Shown: one piece after another, positions 46,985 to 57,025 of the stretch
Layout of the letters: each line of letters begins with the position of its first letter
Numbering within the stretch: position 1 is the stretch's first letter
Origin: Candidatus Endonucleibacter bathymodioli
GTDB taxonomy: Bacteria > Pseudomonadota > Gammaproteobacteria > Pseudomonadales > Endozoicomonadaceae
Length of the DNA stretch: 64,000 nucleotides
Assembly: GCA_030674915.1 (NCBI GenBank)
Contig: JASXSV010000002.1
Coordinates: forward strand, 124,001 to 188,000
Direction: 5' to 3'
Notes under the pieces: model-generated
What the model saw: only the letters and a program-made list of their open reading frames with translations
What the model was told of the DNA's origin: nothing
Database searches by the model: none
Position numbers and translations under genes: made by a program

Positions 46985-47174
46985 GATTCGAGCAAAGTAT
47001 CACAAAAACATACTATACAATGTAATTACGTTTCTGATGTCTTACAACCTCACCATAATCAATTACTTTCGGAACCATTATGAAACCACCTTCATGTTGT
47101 ATGTCATTACGAAGAGTATCAGGGCTCTTCACACCAAATTCATAAACCCTGAAACCCTTTATTTTCAAACATGG
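46985..47174. repeat. Conserved spacer repeat between paralogs 1 and 2
   Basis: This block includes catactat-caatgtaattacg, then gatgtcttac-acctca, tgtatgtcattacgaag and accctttattttcaaacatgg. It recurs at 48735-48984, 50335-50519, 53085-53260 and 55690-55952, always on the 3' side of a family member (or of a place where one may have been). It marks the tandem duplication unit of about 1.7 kb. Confidence 0.85.
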
Positions 47175-48422
47175 TTATATACCAGCACCTTCAATGGTAA
47201 TAGGTATAGAACTGCTTCTTTTATATTTCTTAGGGGCCACTGGTCCAGATGAAGGTATTGTTAACTCCTCTAAATTGGAAACCGATCTTTTCTTGCACTC
47301 ACCTTTACTGGGTGCGGAAATGTACATGTTTTTATCCCCGATATCTTTTATCTTTTTATACTCTGAGTTTTTCATCATCTCATTTGCATCATCGCTACAG
47401 TAACAGCGAATAATCATTGATACTCTAACAGCATTGTACGGTCTAGCATCTCGGGAATGTACTATTTTTGTACCGTCTTCTCTTGTCATCGATTGGTCAA
47501 TAATATATCCAGTACCAGTGCAGTTTTTGAGTTCTATCAGAGGTTGAACGCAGTTATCAACATTGCGGCTCTCTGTTACATAATAAGAACACAAGCCAAC
47601 GGAGATACACTCCTGCATGGGCACGTAATCTGGCTCTTTTGTCATTTGATATCGCCTACTATGGTACAATGCTTCATACTCTTTCTTAATAGATCCTAAC
47701 TTTATTTGCGAGGGAGGTGTTGCGTTTGTGTTAATAGGTCGAGTTATATCTAGTACAGCAAAAGCAAGGAATTCAGCGTTTTCTGCAGTATACTTATCGA
47801 AATCTCTATGCCAGTTTAAAGCGTCTTTATTCGTGGAATCATCATTAAAAAACGAAAACCACATTTTCATATATTTCTTATTCGTATGAGTAACCATGTT
47901 TTCAGTTATTTTAGTGATGATTTCATAAACCTCTGGAGATATTGCCAAAACGTTAGATGTCGCACATGATTTAATTATGTCATAGCGATCATGTGAGCTT
48001 TCCAAACTGTCATCAGCTATTCTTTTAACTTTTACATAGGAATCAGTAGGGAGATTTTCTATATAGTCTTTATTAGCTCTCTTAATTACTTGTGTATTAT
48101 GAGACGAATCTAATGAGCAATAACTCATCTTTCCATTACATACAAAAACAGTGAAGTAAATAGCTGATTCACCTTTATGCACAGAATCGCCAGTTGTTTC
48201 GAGTGCTCCATTTTTTCTTATCAAAGCTTTAATCATACTAATACTTTCATCAGTTACACCAAATGCAAGTTTATTAAATCTATTTTCTCCCGCAGAGCAT
48301 GCCTGTTCTTGTAACTGATGACCAATCTCATCAAATGTTGTCGGACCATCCTGCCCATAAGAAAAAGGCATGAAATATATAGAGTTAAGTAAAAAACAAA
48401 TAATATAAATTAACTTACGCAT
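47175..48422 (-). CDS. Secreted 2OG-Fe(II)-oxygenase-like protein, paralog 2
   Basis: A 415-residue protein. Signal peptide at residues 1-24 (MRKLIYIICFLLNSIYFMPF, then SYGQ). The family block PTTFDEIGHQLQEQACSAGE follows. The putative metal site is His205-x-Asp207 in NWHRDF and His322 in IVHSRD, with Arg333 (VRVSM) 11 residues later as the likely 2-oxoglutarate anchor. A conserved YDIIK region and TKITENMVTHTNKKYMKMWF precede the core. The Cys-containing RCYCSDD follows the core, and the C-terminus has KKR and KKYKRSSS basic clusters. It is most similar to paralog 3. Each gene has its own 5' region, so separate promoters are likely. Confidence 0.8.
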   Translation of the reverse strand: MRKLIYIICFLLNSIYFMPFSYGQDGPTTFDEIGHQLQEQACSAGENRFNKLAFGVTDESISMIKALIRKNGALETTGDSVHKGESAIYFTVFVCNGKMSYCSLDSSHNTQVIKRANKDYIENLPTDSYVKVKRIADDSLESSHDRYDIIKSCATSNVLAISPEVYEIITKITENMVTHTNKKYMKMWFSFFNDDSTNKDALNWHRDFDKYTAENAEFLAFAVLDITRPINTNATPPSQIKLGSIKKEYEALYHSRRYQMTKEPDYVPMQECISVGLCSYYVTESRNVDNCVQPLIELKNCTGTGYIIDQSMTREDGTKIVHSRDARPYNAVRVSMIIRCYCSDDANEMMKNSEYKKIKDIGDKNMYISAPSKGECKKRSVSNLEELTIPSSGPVAPKKYKRSSSIPITIEGAGI

Positions 48423-48734
48423 AGCGCTTTTCTCTTTTTAAAGTTTCCAACAAGCACACTTTCTTGCGAAAATAGCAACAGGTATTGCTAAGGGCATGCG
48501 ATTAAGTCCAGCTTTTTAAGTGAGTAGACACATTGCGGTCGATTCGAAGGTTAGCAGTCCAATTCTTATTCGTTTTTCAGTGCCTGCATGCCAATTCACC
48601 AGTATTCAGGCACACTTATCCCATGTTTTGACCATTGCGAGGTCTTAATCTTATGCTCCCTAATACAATAAGTCGCATATTCACATCCCAAATAGTGGCA
48701 TGGCTTATTGGTTAAGCGATACATTAAGGATGCG

Positions 48735-48984
48735 TAGCAAAGTACCACAAAAAACATACTATAACAATGTAATTACATTTTTGATGTCTTACGACCTCAC
48801 CATAATCAATTACTTTCGGCATCATTATGGAACTACCTTCATTTTGTATGTCATTACGAAGAGTATCAGGGCTCTTAATACTAAATTCATAAACCCTGAA
48901 ACCCTTTATTTTCAAACATGGTTATATACCAGCACCTTCAACGGTAATAGGTATAGAACTGCTTCTTTTATATTGCCTAGGGGC
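48735..48984. repeat. Conserved spacer repeat between paralogs 2 and 3
   Basis: The same block as 46985-47174, longer here because the sequence matching the paralog 3 tail (48920-48984) is outside the open frame: an in-frame TAG at 48985-48987 stops that protein early. Confidence 0.8.
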
Positions 48985-50181
48985 CTATAGTCCAGAGGAA
49001 GGTATTGTTAGTTTCTCTAAATTTGAAGCCGCTATTTTCTTGCACTCCTCTCTACTGGGTACGGAAATGTACATATTTTCATCCCAAAATTTTTTTATCT
49101 CTCTATACTCTGGGTCCCCCATCATCTCATCTGCATCATCGCGACAGTAACAGCGAATAATCATTGATACTCTATCAGCATTGTACGGCCTAACATCTCG
49201 GGAGTGTACTATTTTTGTACCGTCTTCTCTTGGCATCGATTGGTCAATAATATATCCAGTACCAGTGCAGTTTTTGAGCTCTATCAGAGGTTGAACGAAG
49301 CAATCAGTATCAGGAGTAACGATACTGCAGAAAGGAGTATCATCATACTTATGAATATAGACCCATTCCATAATGGGCACGCCGTACTGTGGAGGTTCTC
49401 TCATTTGAGGTCGATTACTACAGTACAAAGCTTCATACTTTTCATTAATAGATCCTAACTTTAGTTTCGAGGGTGTTGTTGCGGTTGTGTCAGTAGGTAG
49501 CGTCACATCTAGTACAGCAAGAGCAATAAATTCAGGGTCTTCTACAGTATGCGTGCTTGCATCCATATGCCAACTTAAAGCGTGTCTACTCTCGGAATAA
49601 TCATTAAAAAACGAAAACCACATTTTCATATATTTCTTATTCGTATGAGCAACCATGTTTTCAGTTATTTTAGTGATGATTTCATAAACCTCTGGAGACA
49701 TTTCGAAAACGTTATATGTCGTACGTGATTTAATTATGTCATAGCGACCATGTGAGCTTTCTAAACTGTCATCAGCTATTCTTTTAACGTTTACACAGGG
49801 ATTAGGAAGGAGATCTCCTATATGGCCTTTATTAGCTCTCTTAATTACTTGCGTGCCATGAGAAGAATCTAAACAGCAATAACTAATCTTTCCATCACAT
49901 ACAAAAACAGTGGAGAAAATAGCTACTTCACCTTTATGCACAGAACCTTCCTGTGCTTGTAATGTGCCATGTTCTTTTATCAAACCTTTAATAATACTAT
50001 TGCTTTCATCAGTTACACCAAATGCAAGCTCATTAAACCTATGTCCTCCCGCAGAGCAAGCCTGTTTTTGTAACTGATGACCTATCTCATCAAATGTTGT
50101 CGGCTCGTCCTGCCCATAAGAAAAAGGCATGAAATATATAGAATTAAGTAAAAAAGAAATCATACTAATGAACTTACGCAT
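48985..50181 (-). CDS. Secreted 2OG-Fe(II)-oxygenase-like protein, paralog 3 (tail lost)
   Basis: A 398-residue protein with signal peptide (MRKFISMISFLLNSIYFMPF, SYGQ), then PTTFDEIGHQLQKQACSAGG. The catalytic-type residues are His205-Met-Asp207, His326 and Arg337, with the same spacing as in the sister copies. The C-terminal basic tail is absent because of a TAG after TIPSSGL; in the same frame the DNA still encodes APRQYKRSSSIPITVEGAGI, so this is a recent nonsense change or a readthrough site. All other family features are kept. Confidence 0.78.
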   Translation of the reverse strand: MRKFISMISFLLNSIYFMPFSYGQDEPTTFDEIGHQLQKQACSAGGHRFNELAFGVTDESNSIIKGLIKEHGTLQAQEGSVHKGEVAIFSTVFVCDGKISYCCLDSSHGTQVIKRANKGHIGDLLPNPCVNVKRIADDSLESSHGRYDIIKSRTTYNVFEMSPEVYEIITKITENMVAHTNKKYMKMWFSFFNDYSESRHALSWHMDASTHTVEDPEFIALAVLDVTLPTDTTATTPSKLKLGSINEKYEALYCSNRPQMREPPQYGVPIMEWVYIHKYDDTPFCSIVTPDTDCFVQPLIELKNCTGTGYIIDQSMPREDGTKIVHSRDVRPYNADRVSMIIRCYCRDDADEMMGDPEYREIKKFWDENMYISVPSREECKKIAASNLEKLTIPSSGL

Positions 50182-50334
50182 AGTGTTTTTCTCTTTGCTA
50201 ATATTTTAAATAAGCACTATTTTCTTACGGCAATAGCAACAGGTATTGATGACACAATAGGTAGCATCTTAACATCCCAAATAGTGGCGCATAGTTTATT
50301 GGTTAAGCGTTGCATGCCGCATTAAGGATTCTGA

Positions 50335-50519
50335 GCAAAATATCACACAAAACATACTATGACAATGCAATTACGCTTTTGATGTCTTACGACATCATAG
50401 CAACCAAGAACTTTAGACGCCATTATTGAACCGCTTTCATTTTGTATGTCATTACGAAGCGTATCAGGGCACTTAACACTAAGTTTATAAAATTTGAAAC
50501 CCTTTATTTTCAAACATGG
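50335..50519. repeat. Conserved spacer repeat between paralogs 3 and 4
   Basis: The same block as 46985-47174 with scattered substitutions; closest to the copy at 55690-55952 (both share gcgtatcagggcacttaaca). Confidence 0.85.
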
Positions 50520-51806
50520 CTATATACCAGCACCTTCAATGGCAATAGGTATAGAGCTGCTTCTTTTATATTTCTTATGGGTCCCTGGCCCAGATGAAGG
50601 TATTGCGAGCTTCTCTAAATCTGAAGCCGCTCTTTTCTTGCAATCACCTCTACTGAGTGCGGAAAGATACATATCTTTATCTCCAATAGCTTTTATCTCT
50701 CTATAATATGAGTCTTTCATCATCTCATTTTCATCGTCGCTACAGTAACAGCGAATAATCATTGATACTCTAACAGCATCGTATGGTCTAACATCTCGGG
50801 AATGTACTATTTTTGTACCGTCTTCTCTTGTCATCGATTGGTCAATAATATATCCAGTACCTGTGCAGTTTTTGAGCTCTGCCAGACGTGTAACTCGGTT
50901 ATCCGGATTGGGATACCCAATGGTAAATAGTGTGGCGTCCCGTTTGGAGCGCATACGTAATAAAGTGAGAATAGACGCCGCAGAGTAGTCCCTATATCCC
51001 ATGACCTGGTACGTTGGCTCTTCTTCCAGTTCAGATCGACCACCATGGTACAATACTTCATACTTTTCATTAATAAATCCTAACCTGAGTTTCGAGGGTG
51101 GTTTTGCACTTGGGTCAATAGGTCGAGTTATATCTAGTACAGCAAAAGCAACGAAATCAGGGTTGTTTGCAGTATGTTTACAGCAATCTATATGCCAGTT
51201 TAAAGCACTCTTACTGGTGGAGTCATCATTATAAAACGAAAACGACATTCTCATATATTCCTTATTAGTATGAGCAACCATACTTTCAGTTATTTTAGTG
51301 ATGATCTCATAACCCTCGGGTGAGATTTCCAAGTCGTCATATTTTGGACACGTTTTCATTATGTCATAACGATCATGTGAGTTTTCTAAACTATCATCAG
51401 ATATTCTTTCAACTTTTACAGAGGCATCAGTAGGGGGTTCTTTTATATGTTTTTTATTCATTCTCTTAATTACTTGTGTATTATGAGAATAATCTAATGC
51501 GCAATAACTCATTTTTCTATCACATACAAAAACAGTGAGGTCAATAGCTGTTTCACCTTGATGCACAGACTCTTCCTGTGCTTGAAATTTGCCATTTTCT
51601 TTTATCAAACCTTTAATAATACTATTGCTTTCATTAGTTACACCAAATGCAAGCTTATTAAACCTATTTTCTCCCGCAGAGCAAGCCTGTTTTTGTAACT
51701 GACGACCTATCTCATCAAATGTTGTCGGCTCACCCTGCCCATAAGAAAAAGGTATTAAAGGTATAGAGCTGAAAAAAAACACCATAATACTTTTTAACAT
51801 ACGCAT
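50520..51806 (-). CDS. Secreted 2OG-Fe(II)-oxygenase-like protein, paralog 4
   Basis: A 428-residue protein. Signal peptide at 1-24 (MRMLKSIMVFFFSSIPLIPF, SYGQ), family block PTTFDEIGRQLQKQACSAGE. The putative metal site is His205-Ile-Asp207 in NWHIDC and His335 in IVHSRD, with Arg346 in AVRVSM. The region between (about 255-310) is unlike the other paralogs (YRDYSAASILTLLRMRSKRD) and may set substrate choice if this is an enzyme. The basic tail KKYKRSSSIPIAIEGAGI is intact. It is followed at its 3' side by the spacer repeat and paralog 3. Confidence 0.8.
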   Translation of the reverse strand: MRMLKSIMVFFFSSIPLIPFSYGQGEPTTFDEIGRQLQKQACSAGENRFNKLAFGVTNESNSIIKGLIKENGKFQAQEESVHQGETAIDLTVFVCDRKMSYCALDYSHNTQVIKRMNKKHIKEPPTDASVKVERISDDSLENSHDRYDIMKTCPKYDDLEISPEGYEIITKITESMVAHTNKEYMRMSFSFYNDDSTSKSALNWHIDCCKHTANNPDFVAFAVLDITRPIDPSAKPPSKLRLGFINEKYEVLYHGGRSELEEEPTYQVMGYRDYSAASILTLLRMRSKRDATLFTIGYPNPDNRVTRLAELKNCTGTGYIIDQSMTREDGTKIVHSRDVRPYDAVRVSMIIRCYCSDDENEMMKDSYYREIKAIGDKDMYLSALSRGDCKKRAASDLEKLAIPSSGPGTHKKYKRSSSIPIAIEGAGI

Positions 51807-51847
51807 ATTGTTTTTCCATCCGTTAAGGTTTTAAACAGTTACTACTT

Positions 51848-53001
51848 TCACTCATAACTACAGGGTACAGCAATGTATGTATTTTTATCCCCAATATCTT
51901 TTATCTGTTTATATATTGAGTTTTCTATCATCTCATTTTCGTCATTGCTACAGGTGCAACGAGCAACCATGGTGAGCCTAACAGTATGGTAGAGTCTCTG
52001 CTCTCTAGAATGCACTATTATCCTACCATCAATTGCGGATGATTGATCAACAATGTATCCAGCGCCAGTGCAGCTTTTGAGTTCTATCAGAGGCTTAACG
52101 TAGTTATCATCATGGTGAACGCGCCTGTCATAATCGAGGAGAGGCCTAACTTTAACATTATCCCCGAGTATCATACATACCATGGGGTTGTAATCTGGAG
52201 ACCATCTCAGACCAGGTCGATCAGCATTGTAAAATGCTACATACTTTTTATCAATAGATCCTAGCCCCATTTTCGCAATTAGCCTTCCTGTTTGCATAAC
52301 AGGCATAGTCACATCTAGCACAGCAAAAGCAAGGAGCTCAGGGTTTCTTCCAGAATCCATCCAGCAATCTCTATGCCAGTTTATAGCATGCCTTTCCATA
52401 GAATCATCTTTATAAAACAAAAATGATATTTCCATATATTTTTTATGAGTATGCTTGACCATGTTTTCAGTTATTGTAGTTATAATTTCATAAAACTCTG
52501 GATAGATTCCCGTATCGTTATCTGCCTCGGATGCTTTCCTTATGTCATAGCGACCATGTGAGCCTTGTAACCCGTTATTAACAGATATTCTTTCAACTTG
52601 CACATAGGAATTATGAGGAAGCTCTTTTATATTCTCTTTATTCATCCTTTTAATTACGCATGGCATGCCTGCAGGATTTTTTACACCATAAGTCATCAGT
52701 GCGCAATAATTCATCTTCCCATTACATACAAAAACAGTTAAGTGAACAGCTGCTTCATTCTTGTGTAACCCTGATGTCTGAGTGACTCTCTTTCTTTCAT
52801 AAAACATTTAATGATAGTCACGCGTCTATAATCTACACCAAATGCAAGGTCATTAAATCCATATTCTCCCGCAGAATAAACAGATATTTGCAGCTGACTA
52901 CCTACCTCATCAAACGTTTTCGGAGCATCCTGTCCATAAGAAATAGGCATGAAATATATAGAGCAAAATAAACAGATAATAATATTGATTAACTTACACA
53001 T
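51848..53001 (-). pseudogene. Secreted 2OG-Fe(II)-oxygenase-like protein, paralog 5, frameshifted
   Basis: The signal peptide and first 80 residues read from 53001 (MCKLINIIICLFCSIYFMPI, SYGQ, PKTFDEVGSQLQ). The frame is lost near 52790 (KCFMKERESL), and the family sequence resumes in another frame with SGLHKNEAAVHLTVFVCNGK. The core still has NWHRDC, GYIVDQSS, IVHSRE and VRLTM (Arg conserved). It ends early, after YIAVPCSYE, without the basic tail. The remaining 319-codon open frame from 52807 has no signal peptide. A single indel is the simplest explanation. Confidence 0.78.
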
Positions 53002-54201
53002 AGTCTTTTCCCATTTTCTAAGGTTTTAACTAAGCACTATTTTCTTACTAAAACAGTACCAGATAGTGATAATGCAATAAGTAATATTTTGACATTCCAA
53101 TCAGTGTAGCATGGTGTATGGGGTTAAGCACTGCTTTAAGAGCGCTGTGAAAGGTATCACAAGAAACATACTATGACAAGGGAGTTACGTTTTTGATACT
53201 TTGATACCTCAGTATACCCAAAGACTTTAGGCGCCATTATTGAGCTACCTCATTTAGGCACCAGATCTCGTGATTGCATGTTAAATAAAAAGAGCTACAG
53301 ACACGAGTAGCCTGATACTGAAAACAGTCGCCATAGTTTATACGTGCAAGACCTTGAAAGTCGATGGTGAATAATTAGGGCGAGACACGTCACACAATAG
53401 ATAGCAGTTTTAAGCGTCGCAAAGGAACGATTAAGATGCTTGATGCACTTCCAAGGGATGCACTTCATGGAGTTGCGCACTATGAGCATAATGCAACGTT
53501 GTATTTGAATCTCTGGAAAATCCGCTGTAATAGCGAAATGGAAGCATTTCTATCCATAGCCACAGGTAATAAAAATATCATTTAGACCGTGATTCTGAAG
53601 CGTTGTGAGGATATTAAACCAGAACTTTCACCTTTGTTTTCGGATATACACATACCCAGTAATTCTTTATGGACCTCAAGATTAACGCTCGGAGCTAGAT
53701 AGACAGTTTTGATAATGGCCGCGTGTACTGGTGAATATTAACAACAAGAAAATTCTAATAGTCAATCGGATAAACGGCAGATAAAGGTGTGACCATCATT
53801 CCGCCATCAGTTCTAAAAGGCTATCTCGGTTACCGTTATTAACGATGCAGAAATATAGGCTTTGGAGATTTCATTGGTCGTCGTAACAATATAGTGGGTG
53901 ATCATGCTCTCGGTAAAGACTAGGGGTCTTGCCGGACATTGATGGAATCGGGTTTGTCGTTTACTTACGCATACTGTCAATGGTAACGGGTATAACTCTT
54001 AATATACCCGCTCCACTTGAAGGCGTGAGGATGTTTACTAATCCAGATCGCCGATTACTTAAATGATAACTAGTATAGTATCATCAAGTGTGTCTATATT
54101 ATCGTGAATATTTAGCTCATACTTAGCTAAATACTCACAAACTCACAAGATAAATTGAACTAAACACCTATTCCAGATTAATGACCACAATAGCTCATTA
54201 T
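53002..54201. other. 1.2-kb region with an orphan spacer repeat and no supported gene
   Basis: At 53085-53260 lies a diverged copy of the paralog spacer (catactatgacaa, cgccattattgag), but no paralog lies to its right, so a family member may have been deleted. At about 53966-54030 a dispersed repeat (caatggtaacgggtata, then cacttgaaggcgtgagga) occurs; similar text is at 35590-35615. The rest shows no usable frame. Confidence 0.45.
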
Positions 54202-55275
54202 CTATTCCGTATTCGTATTTAAGAGGCTTGATAAATAACCAGTCGCCGTAGAAACTAGCCCTGAATTCCACAAATAGAAAGTATTCAATACTGAGGTTAT
54301 AGGGCTAGAATAGACCATAGAATTTGCAGTAGTAAGTGCTTTACCAAGTAAAAACACGCCTCCAGAAGAGGTGACCTGCAAGGCCCTGCCAGTTATCTTT
54401 GTTGCCGATATTACGGCGTTAAGAGAAGCTTGCCTGTGGTTTATAATTAGCAGAAGCAGCGCTGCATGAGCAATGGGGCTCTTTACTACAGCTTCAATAT
54501 AGCCATCACGGAAAAAGGCACTAATCGGCTCTATAATGTAGTCTAGTAGGCTATAGCACTTATGTGCATAATTAGAGAGGCTGGGAGCAAACTGTCTATC
54601 TTTTATCATGCCTGCTGAATCAGATTCAATGCTATACGCAAACCACTCGTCCAGCGGAATGCGTACTTTTACTGCTACACCGTGGCTATCCGTTCCATGA
54701 TAGCCTCTGGAATTACTCGTTACTGAATCAGTAATTATTCCGTAATTCCCCATAATATTATAAGTATAAGAAACAGTACGTATGGGGCTTACACTAAAAA
54801 ACCAGTTAGAAAAGTAACGATTAGATTTAACTGGAATACTAACATTATCATTTATAGATAATCTGCTAGCAAAGATGTTAGATGGAAAAAATGATAATAT
54901 AATATATTTATTTTTACCTCGTGTCTTTAAAATTATATGATCCCCTTTGCCTTGGATTACTTTATATGTGTTGTCCTCAAAAGAGTCTGGTGTTTCAGTA
55001 AGAGAGCATGAGTTTACAGAGCAAGAGTGATAATCAGCATCCTCATCTTCCATTATTTTTTGTAGATTTCCTTTGAACTCATCACTTTGACGGTCAATAA
55101 ATGTCATGCACTTGCTGCCTCGGCTCTTGAACCCAATAGTAAGATCTTTCGTTAACAATTCTTTATCATAGTCCGGCTCCGCAGAGGAGAAAATATGTGC
55201 GTTAGCTTGAAGGCATAAAATAAAATTTATAATGCATCCAAAAACAATGTTGGGTGAGTATTTCAATATCTTCAC
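54202..55275 (-). CDS. Secreted protein of unknown family A, copy 1
   Basis: A 357-residue protein starting at GTG 55275, with tagagg 7 bp before it. Signal peptide at 1-27 (NIVFGCIINFILCLQANA). The middle domain has conserved stretches shared with the protein at 57026: GKGDHIILK and RGKNKYIILSFFPS, SINDNVSIPV, and GTDSHGVAVKVRIPLDEWFA with YSIESDSAGMIKDRQFAPS. Two cysteines at about 82-90 (YHSCS) are conserved. The C-terminal 90 residues are hydrophobic and Gly/Ser/Ala-rich (SPIAHAALLLLIINHRQASL; TSSGGVFLLGKALTTANSMV) and may insert in a membrane. No known family is recognised. The copies are about 35-40% identical by eye and face away from each other. Confidence 0.7.
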   Translation of the reverse strand: MKILKYSPNIVFGCIINFILCLQANAHIFSSAEPDYDKELLTKDLTIGFKSRGSKCMTFIDRQSDEFKGNLQKIMEDEDADYHSCSVNSCSLTETPDSFEDNTYKVIQGKGDHIILKTRGKNKYIILSFFPSNIFASRLSINDNVSIPVKSNRYFSNWFFSVSPIRTVSYTYNIMGNYGIITDSVTSNSRGYHGTDSHGVAVKVRIPLDEWFAYSIESDSAGMIKDRQFAPSLSNYAHKCYSLLDYIIEPISAFFRDGYIEAVVKSPIAHAALLLLIINHRQASLNAVISATKITGRALQVTSSGGVFLLGKALTTANSMVYSSPITSVLNTFYLWNSGLVSTATGYLSSLLNTNTE

Positions 55276-55689
55276 AATAAACCTCTATCATATATATTCA
55301 TATAAAGCATACTTACTATGGGTTGAGCGCAACAATTACACTAAACACTCATCACAATATAATTCAAAAATAAAAGTTGTCAAATAAAGAAAAATGCATA
55401 AAATACGCGGCAATATTAGGGGGCTGTTTTTCTTTACATGTAGCTTAATAATATGTTTCTTAAATAATGCCATAAACCATTCAGGTAGTTGAGGACTTAA
55501 AGTGTTGATGTTATTCTTAGTTTGCTGGCATAAGTGACTCACGCGGGTCTGATAAAAAAAAGGTGGTTCCTAAACTTCCAAAATATTAGATACACTTGGA
55601 GTTGAGTTAAGTCTAGTTCTTGGTAGGATGTATGCCAAATATGATTGTAAATCCTTAGGTGCCTCATAGTGTTCTCTAGTTTCACACAA
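55276..55689. other. Intergenic stretch
   Basis: Contains the 5' region of the upstream secreted gene and a 68-codon frame at 55336-55542 (minus) without supporting features. No repeat recognised. Confidence 0.3.
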
Positions 55690-55952
55690 TAACTAGCATC
55701 TTAACATCCCAAATAGTGGCGCATAGTTTATTGGTTAAGCGTTGCATGCCACATTAAGGATTCTGAGCAAAATATCACACAAAACATACTATGACAATGT
55801 AATTACGCTTTTGATGTCTTACGACCTCATAACAACCAAGAGCTGTAGACGCCATTATTGAACCGCTTTCATTTTGTATGTCATTAAGAAGCGTATCAGG
55901 GCACTTAACAGTAAATTTATAAAAGCTGAAACCATTGACTTTCAAAACATGG
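55690..55952. repeat. Conserved spacer repeat beside paralog 6
   Basis: Very close to 50275-50519 (caaatagtggcgcatagttt, gttaagcgttgcatgcc, gcgtatcagggcacttaaca), placed at the 3' side of the truncated paralog 6, away from the main array. Confidence 0.85.
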
Positions 55953-56850
55953 TTATATCCACTCCTTCAATGGTAATGGGTGTAGAGATACTTCTTTTAT
56001 ATTTCTAAGCGCCCTCGGTCTAGGCGAAGGTATTGTTAATTGCTCTAAATTTGAATTTGTTCCCTCATGTCTACGGGATACAGTAATGTGCACCTTCATG
56101 TACACTGGGCACAGCAATGTACATGTTTTTATCCCCAATATCTTTTATCGATAGATATTCTGAATCCTCCATCATCTCCTTTTTGTCATTGCTACAGAAA
56201 CAGCGAGCAACCATTGATACTACAACAGCCGTGTAAGGCCTAGCATCTCTAGAATGTACTATTTGTCTACCATCTATTATGGCTAACTGGTTCGCAATGT
56301 ACCCCGTGCCAGTGCAGTTTTTGAGTTCTATCAGGTCTTGAGCGCAGTTACCTGTATCGGGAATGCTGCTCAAATAAGTGACAGCCCTTGCATCAAAATT
56401 ACAAGAGTGCAAAACTATCCTCTTCATGGGCAAGTAACTTGGAGCCTCTCTCAGTTGAGGTCGATTAGCATAGTAAAATTCTTTATACCTTTCATTAATA
56501 GATCCTAACTTTATTTTCGAAGGTGGTGTTGCATTTGTGTCCATAGGTAACGTCACATCTAGTACAGCAAAAGCAAGGAACTCAGGGTTTTTCTTAGAAT
56601 CCATCCAGCAATCTCTATGCCAGTTTAGAGCATGCCTTTCCCTGGAATCATCTTTATAAAACAAAAATGATATTTCCATATATTTTTTATAAATATGCTT
56701 GACCATGTTTTCAGTTATTTTAGTAATAATTTCATAGAACTCTGGAGAGATTCCCGTGTCGTTATCTGCCTCGGATGCTTTCCTTATGTCATAGCGATTA
56801 TGTGAGTGTTGTAATCTATCATTAACAGATATTCTTCCAGCTTTTACATA
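55953..56850 (-). pseudogene. Secreted 2OG-Fe(II)-oxygenase-like protein, paralog 6, truncated
   Basis: Family sequence can be read from about 56850 (RISVNDRLQHSHNRYDIRKA) through an open frame from 56706 to 56071 with NWHRDCWMDSKKNPEFLAF, GYIANQLAI and IVHSRDARPY. The equivalent of the conserved arginine is valine here (AVVVSM). The 3' tail is out of frame (RNIKEVSLHPLPLKEWI instead of KYKRSSS-PITIEG). The signal peptide and N-terminal 120 residues are missing; the match stops near 56845. It is closest to paralog 5. Confidence 0.78.
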
Positions 56851-57025
56851 ACATCATTCTAAGATTAAGTGCAGGCACTATCAATATTGCCGCGTACTTC
56901 ATGTATTTTTCTTTATTTGACAACGTTGTATTTTAGATTATATTTTGGTCATCCTTATAGGTGCTAATTGCTATTAACTTAAAGTAAGTTTGTTTTTATA
57001 TAAATGGAAATGATCGAGGGTTCTG

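Noticed and set aside
55336..55542. 68-codon minus-strand frame (MSHLCQQTKNNINTL start)
   Set aside because: No ribosome site, no recognised motif, no conservation with the flanking repeats.
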